The notes under the pieces are model-generated. The model was not told the origin of the DNA. It made no database searches and worked only from the letters and a program-made list of their open reading frames with translations. From NCBI GenBank assembly GCA_963921425.1, contig OY992832.1, positions 31,701,475 through 31,765,474 of the forward strand: a stretch of 64,000 nucleotides of DNA, read 5' to 3'. The position numbers and the translations under genes are program-made. Shown piece by piece: positions 20,956 through 30,817 of this stretch (positions within the stretch are counted from its first letter, which is position 1; each line of letters starts with the position of its first letter). Source of the stretch: Dryas octopetala (Eukaryota; Streptophyta; Magnoliopsida; Rosales; Rosaceae).

Positions 20956-22473
20956 TAGGGGTGGCAAATTTTGACGCGACACGAAGTTAGCAGGTTTGGG
21001 TTGGCTATATTTTTACACGAACACGAATATGACACGACTCGCTAAACATGAATAATAACGGGTCGGATTAGTGTCAAGCAGTGTGACACGCTAAACACGT
21101 GTAACCAAGGAATGAAATTTTGAAAATTTCGCCGAAATTTTTGTTTTTTCGGAGTCCTAAAATTTTATCACATATCCCTTAATTTCCGGCGAAATTTTCG
21201 CCCGAAATTTCGAACACCCCGCACGCACGTTTTGGTAAAATTTCTCCAAATTTCGGCGAAATTTGGCCAATATTTCGCTATGTCTTACAACCCATTTCCA
21301 TTTTTAGAGAAGAGAGAGGAGATCTAGGAGCCATTTTCAGAGAAGAAATGGGAGATCTGGGAGGGAGGAGAGAGAAGAAAGAGGAGATCTGGGAGGGAGA
21401 AGAGATCGGGGAGGGAGATCTGGGAGGGAGAAGAGATCGGGGAGGGAGATCGGGGAAGAAGGAAGAGATGAGAGAAGGAGAGGGAAGAGAGAGAAGAGAT
21501 GCCGCGTAGTGGGCTGGGAGCTTGGGAGAGAGAAATGAGAGGGAAGAGGAAGAGAGAATCATTGGAGGAAAAGAAATGAAAGAAAAAAAAAAAGTGTTTA
21601 GGGTTGATTGGAGTTTGGGGCCTTTGAACAATTGGAAAGAAAAAAAAAAGGGTTTGGAGTTTCGTTTGGGATTTTGTTTAGTTGTTTTTAAACACTAAAT
21701 TCTAATACATTTCTATATAAAAAATAATTAAAAATAACCTAAAGGGACTAAATCCTAATATCTTATACTATATCTTAAAAAATATAGAGTATAGATTATA
21801 GAGTATATAGACTTTAGTATTAGGATTTAGTGTATAGATTATAGAGTATAAGAATATACTAATTTCATTTATTCATTCTACTAATTTTATTTAACAGTAT
21901 TTACCTCCAGCGTACATTATATTCACCTTATATTACATAAAACCTATTATATAATTTGGTTTCTTCAATGTTTTTATCAATATAGTAGATAATATGTTAA
22001 ATAAATATATGGTCAAGTTTCATTCAAAATTTTCGTATTTTAATTTCAATTTTCGTCGTTTTTGTCTAATTTTGTCGAAATAGAAATTTTAATCTAAATT
22101 TCTGCGAAAATTTCCGTTGAAATTTCCATCGAAAATTTCCTCAAAACCGAAAGTTTACTCATTGCGTGTAACTAGTAATAAATAAAGAAAATGATTAATT
22201 TTTCTTATTTTTTTAATATGTATTATATGACTTATTTGTATATGGTTTTGTTAGTATTATGATTAAATATGTTTTTTTTAAAATGTAATGCATAAGTAAC
22301 TACTTTGGTTTTAAAATAAAAGAATTTATGTTTAAGTTTTACTTCACGAGATATATGGGTCAATTCGAACACAGCACATTATAAACCAGGTTGAGTTAAA
22401 ATTGACTAATATTAAACACAAACACGAAATACCACGACACAAATCCGATATAGCACAACACATTACCAGCCTA
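20956..22473. mobile_element. hAT-like element carrying a nested insertion
   Basis: The left end TAGGGGTGGCAAATTTTG and right end (inverted) TAGGCTGGTAATGTGTTG are partly matching hAT-type termini; flanks CTTCGGAT and CCTTGGAT agree at six of eight positions. Internal motifs such as ACACGAACACGAATA recur inverted near the right end. A 1059-bp element (21106-22164) sits within it. Confidence 0.62.
21106..22164. mobile_element. CAAGG-ended hAT-type MITE, copy 1 (1059 bp)
   Basis: The perfect 8-bp TSD CGTGTAAC is at 21098-21105 and 22165-22172. Ends are CAAGGAATGAAATTTTG and (inverted) CAATGAGTAAACTTTCGG. Both arms are rich in AAATTTCGCCGAAATTT-like short palindromes. A GA-rich block (about 21296-21560) and a GGGTTGATTGGAGTTTGGGG stretch are shared with copy 2 at 24546. 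It is inserted in the hAT element 20956-22473. Confidence 0.85.
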
Positions 22474-22775
22474 CCTTGGATTCAATATAGGTTTCATGTA
22501 GTAAGAATTTAGGGCTGCCCATCGGTCGGATCGAATCGGTAAATGGCCTTACCAATTCGATTACCGAAATTTTTGGTAATTCAATTTGGATGCCGATTAC
22601 TAAATCGATTTTTTCGGTAATCGATATTTTTCGAATCCTCCGATTTTTCGGTATTTTCATAATTTTGGTAAACATTGTTCATTACAGGCTTACAGCAGAA
22701 AAAAATAAATATAAAAATAAAAATCTAAACCTTTTGGGCCTTTTCCCAGCACATATATATATATATGTTAATATT

Positions 22776-23517
22776 AGGCATAAATTCAATTTAGACATAT
22801 AACTATATATGCTATTTCAACGGGGTCCACAAACTTTCAAATATTTCAAATATACACTTGATTTATTATGTAAATTGAAAAATGAAATTTCGTCCATCAA
22901 TTTATTGAGAGATCAGTTAAATGTCAGTTTGGCTTTTGCTAACGGGGATTAATTGGCGACGTGGCACCAATTCAGCATACATTTCCCACCAAATGAGCAA
23001 CACATGTCCACTTGACACGGGCCCATACACCCATCACCTCTTTCCCGCTCGTCGAACGCTCTCCTGACCATTTAGTCTTCCAAAAACATCACGTTTTCCC
23101 CCAAATTCGAATATAAATCTCTCACTTGTGTTCAACGAGTGAGAAAGAGATGATGAGTTTGTGGACCCGTGTCAGGGGTTAGGTGGACCCGTGTCGCTCA
23201 TTTGACGGGAAATGAGCGACACGGGTCCATCTAACCCCTGACATGGGCCCACAAACTCTTTCTCTCTATTATTATTAAATTGTGGGCCTGTGTCGCTCAT
23301 TTGGCGAGAAATGTTTGCTGAGATATCGCCACATCGCCAAGTAATCCCGGTCAGCAAAAGCCAAGCTGTCATTTAACTGATCTCTCAACGAATCAATGGA
23401 CAAAAATTCATTTTTCAATTTAGATAATAGATCGGGCGTATATTTGAAATATTTTAAAGTTCATGGACCCCGTTGAAATAGCTTATATAGTTATGTGTCT
23501 AAATTGAATTTATGCCT
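22776..23517. mobile_element. Long-TIR, Mutator-like non-autonomous element (742 bp)
   Basis: Inverted repeats of about 180 bases begin AGGCATAAATTCAATTTAG at 22776 and end with the complement at 23517. The flanks repeat TAATATT (22769-22775 and 23518-23524), perhaps extendable by a base. The interior holds another strong palindrome (23150-23252). Confidence 0.85.
23150..23252. repeat. Near-perfect ~100-bp hairpin
   Basis: The arm GTTTGTGGACCCGTGTCAGG... continues through GGACCCGTGTCGCTCATTT and pairs with AAATGAGCGACACGGGTCC... ending GGGCCCACAAAC, with a loop of only a few bases (GACGGG). Only a few mismatches are visible over about 45 base pairs. Confidence 0.85.
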
Positions 23518-24545
23518 TAATATTACAATTAAAAGCTTTAGAGCTTCTGTCATAGAAAGGCAAATATCCATGCCAAAGTCCAAACAATCTTGCGAGGCTA
23601 CCCAGTCATATCAGCAAGCATATCAAATTATCAAGTATCAAACATATTACATATCAGCATACATCTTTCAAAGATCAAACAACCAGCAAACATATCAAAT
23701 TATCAAGTATCAACTATTGAAAATATAAACTATTCAAAAAACCCAAATTAATTAGAACAATTCAGAAATTACAATGAACCCAAATTAATAAGAACAAAGT
23801 TTACAATCCAGAAAATAAACTACTACATAAAATATTGAAGATCACTCTCTAAACTTCAAGTCTTCAAGACCTGCAGGCTGCAGCATATCAACTTCCACAA
23901 TCTAATAAGAATAGGAAATGTAATTCAATTATTATTTATTTTTTTTGTAGAAAGGAGGGCTACAAGCCCAGCAAACACAAAGCACTAGCCACAAACAGAT
24001 CTGAGCTTAGTCTAGCTTGATATGATATGCTTATAATTTGATAATTTGATATGCATATGAAACAAGCATATCAAATACATCTTGACTCAAGCCCATACAG
24101 TCAACCTCAAATAAGCTAATGATAGGAAGGGGAGGGGACAAGAATAACTCAAAGCTTAAATTCCTAGAATGACCCAAACCTGCAAGAGTGCAAGACCATA
24201 TGCCAAAATTAAAACAGCAAGATTACACATATGCAGGGCAGCAGGTGCAATTCAATTAAAAACAGTAAGAATGTAAAAAAGAGTGTGTTGTTGGGTCATC
24301 CACTCATCCATTATTGTTCTTCTTGTCTTGTTTGGCACAAATAAACAAGTTACAAGTTAAAAGTAGCAGCAAAAGTGAAAAGGAATTGGCATAATCAATT
24401 TAATAGTTCCATTTACTGAGTTTTAGGATATGACAATTGAAGTACAACTCTATCAAAGAATTCTCTATCAGAACTTGCACAAGATTGCTAGAGCATGAGA
24501 GCAACTTAATTAATTTCTGATTACAATTAATCTTTATGGGGTAAC

Positions 24546-25461
24546 CAAGGTGTTAAATTTCGATTTTTAGGGGTATGGAAATTTTAACACTATATTACAA
24601 ATATTTCGAAAAATTTCACCGAAATTTTCGACTGAGACAGGAGGCAGCGACCAGTGGAAGAGACGGGAGAAAAAGGAGAGCCGGCCTTGTCGCATGTCGT
24701 CGCCGGGGAGAGGAGATCGGCGTGGAGAGAAGAGAGGGAGGAGAGAGAAGAGATTAGATGAGTTAGAGGGAGAGAGAAAGAAAAGGTAACTGAAATAATG
24801 GAAATGGAGAGAAAAGATGGCCACTGGATGAAGACTTACGGGGAGAATGGCCACTGGAGGAAGACTTACAGGGAGAATAGCCACTGGATGAAGGCTTACA
24901 GGGAGAAAAGGAAGGAAATAGGAAAGGAAAAGGAAGAGGAAGGAAAGAAAGAAAGAAAAAAAGAAAAAAGAAAAAAGAAAAAAGTAGGGAGTCTGGAGTC
25001 TTCTTACGGGGAGAAAAGGAAGAACTCATTGCAAATTCCAATACACCTTCTTCTATTAAGACTTCAGAGAAAAAAGGTGTGTGTGGTCACTAGTAAAACG
25101 ACAATAAACTAGAAAACCAACGCAAAGCCAATGTGTCAACACCTTAGGAACTTGCAGAGATGTAGCAGAGTACACTAATCACAATCAAAAACCATCATTG
25201 CTTTTTAAATATATATTTAAATAAATAAAACCCACAAAGTTATTTTTAAGTACAAATTAACAATCAAATATACATAGTTTTTTTTTTTTGCCAATCAAAT
25301 ATACATACTTACATACATAAATTTTTTTCACCATGTGCTTCAGTGCTTGTACAAATTACACCTGAGCTACACCGAAGGAGATGGGAAAAGAAGGAAAGAA
25401 AGAAAAAAGAAAGGAAAAGAAGGAAAAAAAGAAAAAAGAAAGGAAAAGAAAAAAAGAAAAG

Positions 25462-25492
<31 letters not shown>

Positions 25493-26145
25493 TAAAAAGA
25501 AAAAAGAAAATAAAAGAAAAGGAAAGAAAAAAAAAAAAAAAAGATTTAGGATTGATTGGGGTTTAGGGCCTTTGGGCAATTGGAAAGAAAAAAAAATGTT
25601 TGGAGTTTCGTTTGGCCGTTTTGGGGTTTTGTTTAGTTGTTTTTAAATCTAATATATTTTTATATAAAAAAATAATTTAAAATATCTTAAAAGGCCTAAA
25701 CTCTAATATCATATATTATATTCTAAATAATATAGAGTATACATTATAAAATATATAGGGTTTAGTGTATAAATTATAGAGTATAAAATTAGGGTATATA
25801 GAGTTTAATATTAGGATTTAGTGTATAGATTATAAAGAATAAAGAATATACTAATTTCATTTATTCATTATACTAATTTTATTTAACAGTATTTGCCTTC
25901 AGCGCACATTATATTCATCTTATATCACATGAAACTTACTATATAATTTGGTTTCTTCAATGTTTTTTATCAATATAGTAGATAATATGTTAAATAAACA
26001 TATGGTACAGTTTCATTCAAAATTTCCGTAGTTTGATAGCAATTTCCGTCATTTCTATCTAATTTCTGTCGAAATTTAAAAATTTTCGAAATTTCCGTCG
26101 AAATTTCCATCGAAATTTCCTCGAAATCCGAAATTTTATTCCTTG
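24546..26145. mobile_element. CAAGG-ended hAT-type MITE, copy 2 (1600 bp)
   Basis: The perfect 8-bp TSD GGGGTAAC is at 24538-24545 and 26146-26153. Ends are CAAGGTGTTAAATTTCG and (inverted) CAAGGAATAAAATTTCGG. It shares arms and interior stretches with 21106-22164 but is 540 bp longer, mainly from purine-rich repeats (24650-24995 and 25380-25545). Confidence 0.9.
25380..25545 (+). repeat. GAAAA-type purine microsatellite
   Basis: About 165 bases of almost pure A and G (GAAAAGAAAAGAAAAG units). The long frames it creates on either strand are lysine- or phenylalanine-rich artefacts, not genes. Confidence 0.9.
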
Positions 26146-26929
26146 GGGGTAACAAACTAACAATGTGAAATTTTGATCCATAACACACCATTTAAAATTT
26201 TCAATATTCAACTGCAGCAAGAGAATAATGCTTTTGAAGGAAAAATCATAGTCTTGTCAAGAAGCTTTTTCTTCTTTCTTTTTTTGGTCATTTATTTTGT
26301 TTTTACGAAACAGTTTGCAATCTCCTTCCTGAAATGGGAGAACCTAAAATGAATATATGTCTTCCCAAGACTAAATAACTAGACATCTTGTTATGATAGT
26401 AGAAATATAACTAACCACATCCAAGAAAAAAATAAAAACAAACTCCAAACAGACAAATTACAAACACAACAAAATTTTAGAGCAAAAACAAAGAGAAAGG
26501 CAGAGAGATGATCAAAAAGAAAAAAAAATCCCACTTTTTGCTTCTTTTGAGTAACTTCCGTACTAGATTGTGGAGGGGCAGCCGCCGCAGCCCCTTCTGG
26601 GACTACTTCAGCTCTAGAACTCTCATCCTTTGTTGACATTAATAATAAATTTTAAAAATTCCTAATCAATAACAAGCAGCAACCAGGTACAGCAACCAAT
26701 AACAATGTAGTTTACTAAATTACTCACAAGTTAGCAACCAGGTATCAACCTGCCATAAATTAAATCTAGAAAATTAAGCAACCAAACTCACAACTTAGTT
26801 TACTAAATTTGTTTAGAAAAAATTAGCTTTCTAATACGCTTATGTAAGTGATTTTTTTATTATTTATTTTTTAAATCCCAAAAAAATATATATAAGCATA
26901 TCTGCATATATGATATATCGAAATCTTAC

Positions 26930-27005
26930 CTTGCTTCTGTTCTTAAACCAAACTTCAACGTGTCTTAGCTTCAGGTTCAATTGCTGCAATTGCCTGTTTC
27001 TGAGC
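26930..27005 (-). pseudogene. Homeodomain (HD-Zip-like) helix-3 exon fragment
   Basis: This minus-strand 76-base segment is bounded by an AG acceptor (TTTACGTAG) and a GT donor (AGCAAG|GTAAGA). It encodes LRNRQLQQLNLKLRHVEVWF then KNRSK, resembling the homeodomain recognition helix (QVEVWFQNRRA in HD-Zip proteins). Key W, F and N are present, while the usual RR after N reads RS. No helix 1-2 exon or leucine zipper was found nearby, so it is probably a captured or relict fragment. A short minus-strand frame starting MSTKDESSRAEVVPEG (26639 downward) lies 3' of it, but I cannot link them. Confidence 0.45.
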
Positions 27006-27639
27006 CTACGTAAATTAGTTCAAAATCCAAATATTAAGTTCATGAAAGAGAGAAAGAGTTTGACATATGAATAAAACTACAAAATCAAATGTAAACAAAT
27101 CGAAGCCCTAACCTGGGTAAGAGAGACAGAGTCTGAGTTTTATGATTTCTGAGAGATCGAAACTCGGTGAAAGAGAGAGTCTAAGTGAGTTTTCTACGTT
27201 TGTAGGTTTCGAAACTCAATGAGAGAGGGTCTGAGTTTTTTGGGATGATGGACGATGGACGTGCTACAATGGGTTTCTGAGTTTTCTGCGTTTTTGGTGA
27301 GAGGATGGTGAAAGGGTGGCGAAAGGGCGATGATTCAACGAGAGGGCGAGGACGGCGATCAAGGATGGCGAGATAGAGTCTGAACTTTTTGGGATGGGTT
27401 TCTGAGTTTTCGATGAGAGGATGGCGAGATCGAGGGTGGCGAGAGGGCGAGGATTCAGTGAGAGACTGAGAGAGCGATGGCAGCGAGAGAGAGTCTGGGT
27501 GAGGCTAGGATATTTCTTTTGAATCGATAGTGTGATTTGTGTTTTAATTTTTTGCTTTAGTGATTTTTTTTTTTTGGCCAAAGTGATTTTCTGTTTTAGT
27601 TTTTCGAATTTCTAATTGTTTAGAACTTTAGGGTATTAA

Positions 27640-28270
27640 GTATTAACTAGTTTAATAAAAACCTTATACTAAAAGTCCAAAACTATATACATTACTTACA
27701 TATTTAGTTATTTACATATGTTTTAAACTTTTAATTATTATGTGTTTTATAATTTCTATAAAACATATATATAATTTATATATATAATTAAATATATATT
27801 GACCCTATAATAGATTTCATATAAAAACTAATTAAAAATACCCTAAACCCTAACTAAACCCTATACCCTATATGGCTATAGTTGTTATACCATATACCAT
27901 ACCCTATACTCTATAGTCCTATACTCATATACCATATACCATATATATTAGTAATTTAGTATACTCTAATCCTATACTAGTGTACCACTATACCCTATAT
28001 CCTATGCTAGTATATTATATACCATAGACTAATATACTCTATAAGTCTATAGACTATACCCTCTTCGGATATACCATATACGGATATACCTTATAAGTTA
28101 TAAGTTATAACTATAATAGTTTTAGACTTTTAGTGTATATAGTTTATACTATATACTATACAAACTATATAAAGTTATAAACTATATAACATTATAAACT
28201 ATATACTATATAAATTATAAATTATAAACTATAAACTATATACTAAGCATATTAATGTAATAATATTACA
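27640..28270. repeat. AT-rich degenerate repeats with short telomere-like tract
   Basis: Short degenerate units such as CTATACCATATACC and AAACTATATACTATA repeat throughout. A small CCCTAAACCCTAACTAAACC tract (about 27841-27865) resembles the plant telomere repeat. No gene is seen. Confidence 0.6.
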
Positions 28271-28549
28271 TATAAATATATATAACTAAAATTCGGTAAT
28301 TGTTTCGGATTTTTCGGTATATAAATTGGTTTTTTTCGGTAATAATCGATTTGGTTGCTTTCAGTAATTGGTCGGTTTACCAACTTTTTTCGATTTTCAC
28401 CAAAGCCAAACCAACTTTTTCGGTATTTTTTCGATTTCGGATTTTCGATTTTCGACTTGTTAAAATCAATTTACCAAACCAAAAAATTTCGGTCAGTAAT
28501 CAATCGGTTCGATAAATACCAAACCAATGGGCAGCCCTAAGCAAGATTG

Positions 28550-29182
28550 TGTTTCATTGTGTTAAATTAGATCGACGCTTTCATAAACCTAGGCCATGCT
28601 TGATTGATGGTATAGGATAATCATATTTCAAAGCTGTGCTGCCTTTAGGTTGTGTCAACAACTTGTAAAACTAAAAACTCAAGACCAAGGCTTAAACCAA
28701 AACCAGCCTCACCATTTTAACATAAAAAGGCTTGCAGGGAACTAATCTCCTTCTCAGCTGAGCTGCATCTTTGTTTTAATGCTAAAACGAAGTCCGAGTC
28801 ATTAGTATACTGCAGATATTGAACAAGGCTAAGGTAATGGAGTGATGGAGTCCAGAGTCAGACCCAAAAGGGCATTCTTGCACCCTTCAAATAGATAGAT
28901 AAGGCAATGTTGATTTGCTAAAAGCCAAGAAAATGCAATGCAACAAGCAGAACAAGGTAAATTGCAGTATAACTGAGAGCTATTCTCTTTCTTTCCAAGG
29001 CAGACATTTACATCAAATTTCGAGATTCAGGTGTTTGCCTATAAGAAGGAACTAATGCAAGAAAGCTAAAAATCTGAATCCTACAAAAACTACACATATC
29101 ACTGATCACTCACTCTCTCATGCTCTAAGAGTCATAAAAGATGAAAATTGAAATTTTACAAATTTTGCAGTCACCATCAGGT
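28550..29182. other. Intergenic; 3' flank of the GRAS gene
   Basis: No gene seen. The part next to 29183 is probably the GRAS 3' UTR. Confidence 0.5.
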
Positions 29183-30817
29183 TCACCTCCATGCAGAAGA
29201 GGTTGCTAACGCTCTTCTCATCCAACCAAGGTAGAGAGCCCCATCTGTCTCTTGAACTCTATAATTCCCACTATATTCCTCCAACAGATTCCTGATTGCC
29301 ACCATCACTGAAGGACTCATCGGGTATGGAGTAAACCCAGCCATCTTAAGCCTTAACCTCCACTTCCCTAGAAGTTCATGTCGTTCCACCCTCTCAGGCC
29401 CCTCACAAGCAATCATGTTGACTATGTCTCTGGCCACACAGTGCATCTCTGCATTAATCCGCTTTTTGTCATCTCTAGGACAAGCCACATCAATAGATTC
29501 AAACATTGCTGTATAATAATCTACTGTCTCAACAAACCTTGACAAGAATGGGGAAGTGTTGGTGTTTGATTCTTGTTCAATGAGTGTCACAACTTTGGGT
29601 GATAAACTCCTTACCAACCTTAATAAACGGTCTCTGTGATTTTCAGTGCTCACACTCTCATCTGGCATGTGGTGCAACACATATGGAAAATTAACAGCTA
29701 TGGCTTCTCCAGGTTGAATCCTAAGAGTTTCTACTTCAACCTCACAACCAGACATGGCAGCAGCATGAAACTCAAATGGCACATTGCATGACGCAGCAAG
29801 CTCCGAAAGCCTCTGCCCAACAATGTGAAGTCCCCCACCACGAGCATGATTTGACTGGGAATCATCAACACCTGTGATTCGGATAAGCGGGGGTCCACCA
29901 GGCTGACATGCTAGATCCTTGATGAGGGGCACCCATTGACTGCCCTGTGCAATCTGAAAATCAATGATGTGGATTCTTGGCTCATTTTCTAAGGCTTCCC
30001 TAATGACAACATTTGCAGACAAGTAAGCAAACCTCCAATATGGACAGATCTGATAAAGGATAGACATGTATGACATAAGTTCCGAGCTTGTTGGTACTTC
30101 GCATTTTAGGGTTTTGTAGATTAAACTTCCAGATCTTTCCAACCTTGCTCTAAGACCTTCCAACATGTAAGCACCCAATCTTTGCAGTGGATCCCCAGAT
30201 ATTGACACCATATGCCCCAAAAGTTCCATCCAACCTGTTGCTGTGGGTAAATCACCTTCAGATATTGCACGTGCACAGTGAATGAGAACTTCTTTTAAGT
30301 TTAACTTAGGTATCATTTCGGCTATTTGATTCCGGTTCCACCTTGCCATGTCACTCTTGTAAGAACAATAGTGGCTGTCAACAATATCTGATTCAGGCCC
30401 TAGCAGTGAAACTTCCAGTTCCCTAAGCTTGTGCTTCCATTCATTGCCATCATCAGCAACGGAGCACCCACTTATTGGTGATCCAGAGGTGTTGTCAGAG
30501 TAATGATGATGATCAGACAAGCATGAATGAGAACCTTGTGGTGATGATGAAAAGGGACTCCGGTTAGACAAGCCACTAACAGCCGAAGGGGAATCACAGG
30601 CTAGAAAACCAGCAGTGGCAGGGGATGAGTCCAGGGTAAAGAACTGCTCCTCGTAGGTTTGGAAGGAAACATTGTTTCCTTGGCTGCCAGTATCTGGGGA
30701 TACACTGTTTTCTAAAATTTGGAAATGAGATAAACAGTAGGAATCAATCTCCGCCACAGGCTGGGGGTACAAGCTGTGGATACTGGCTGTACTTCCGTGT
30801 TTCTGAGATGTTTGCAT
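29183..30817 (-). CDS. GRAS transcription regulator, PAT1 branch (SCL13 / CIGR-like), 544 aa
   Basis: The coding frame is uninterrupted in one exon, as in most GRAS genes. The N-terminal 165 residues are serine-rich and include EWKHKLRELEVSLLGPESD (126-144), a PAT1-branch signature. The GRAS domain covers about 172-544: LHRI-type region NLKEVLIHCARAISEGD (173-189), VHIID motif IHIIDFQIAQGSQW (282-295), second leucine-rich region, PFYRE-type region VNFPYVLHHMPDE (375-387) with SPFLSRFVETVDYYTAMFES, and the SAW end GWMRRALATSSAW (531-543). PAT1-branch members act in phytochrome signalling and in chitin or gibberellin responses; SCL13 and CIGR1 are the nearest named relatives (inference). The gene looks functional. 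Confidence 0.96.
   Translation of the reverse strand: MQTSQKHGSTASIHSLYPQPVAEIDSYCLSHFQILENSVSPDTGSQGNNVSFQTYEEQFFTLDSSPATAGFLACDSPSAVSGLSNRSPFSSSPQGSHSCLSDHHHYSDNTSGSPISGCSVADDGNEWKHKLRELEVSLLGPESDIVDSHYCSYKSDMARWNRNQIAEMIPKLNLKEVLIHCARAISEGDLPTATGWMELLGHMVSISGDPLQRLGAYMLEGLRARLERSGSLIYKTLKCEVPTSSELMSYMSILYQICPYWRFAYLSANVVIREALENEPRIHIIDFQIAQGSQWVPLIKDLACQPGGPPLIRITGVDDSQSNHARGGGLHIVGQRLSELAASCNVPFEFHAAAMSGCEVEVETLRIQPGEAIAVNFPYVLHHMPDESVSTENHRDRLLRLVRSLSPKVVTLIEQESNTNTSPFLSRFVETVDYYTAMFESIDVACPRDDKKRINAEMHCVARDIVNMIACEGPERVERHELLGKWRLRLKMAGFTPYPMSPSVMVAIRNLLEEYSGNYRVQETDGALYLGWMRRALATSSAWR

Larger units (their letters stand above)
22509..28541. mobile_element. Probable large hAT element or composite nest (6 kb)
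   Basis: The left terminus TAGGGCTGCCCATCGGTCGG (from about 22511) and right terminus (inverted) TAGGGCTGCCCATTGGTTTG (to about 28540) match well, and both subterminal regions are full of CGGTAAT and CGATTTTTCGG motifs. No clean TSD was found, so this could be two related elements and not one. Inside are a Mutator-like element (22776-23517), a hAT-type MITE (24546-26145), a homeodomain-like exon fragment (26930-27005) and AT-rich repeats. Confidence 0.5.

Noticed and set aside
21278-21631. 117-codon Ser/Pro-rich minus-strand frame
   Set aside because: It is the reverse of a GA-rich repeat block inside a MITE.
25335-25646. Lysine-rich frames on both strands
   Set aside because: They are products of a GAAAA microsatellite.
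27264-27581. 105-codon minus-strand frame with RPLATLD/RPFATLS repeats
   Set aside because: It arises from degenerate direct repeats (GAGAGGATGGCGAGA units); no domain or splice support.
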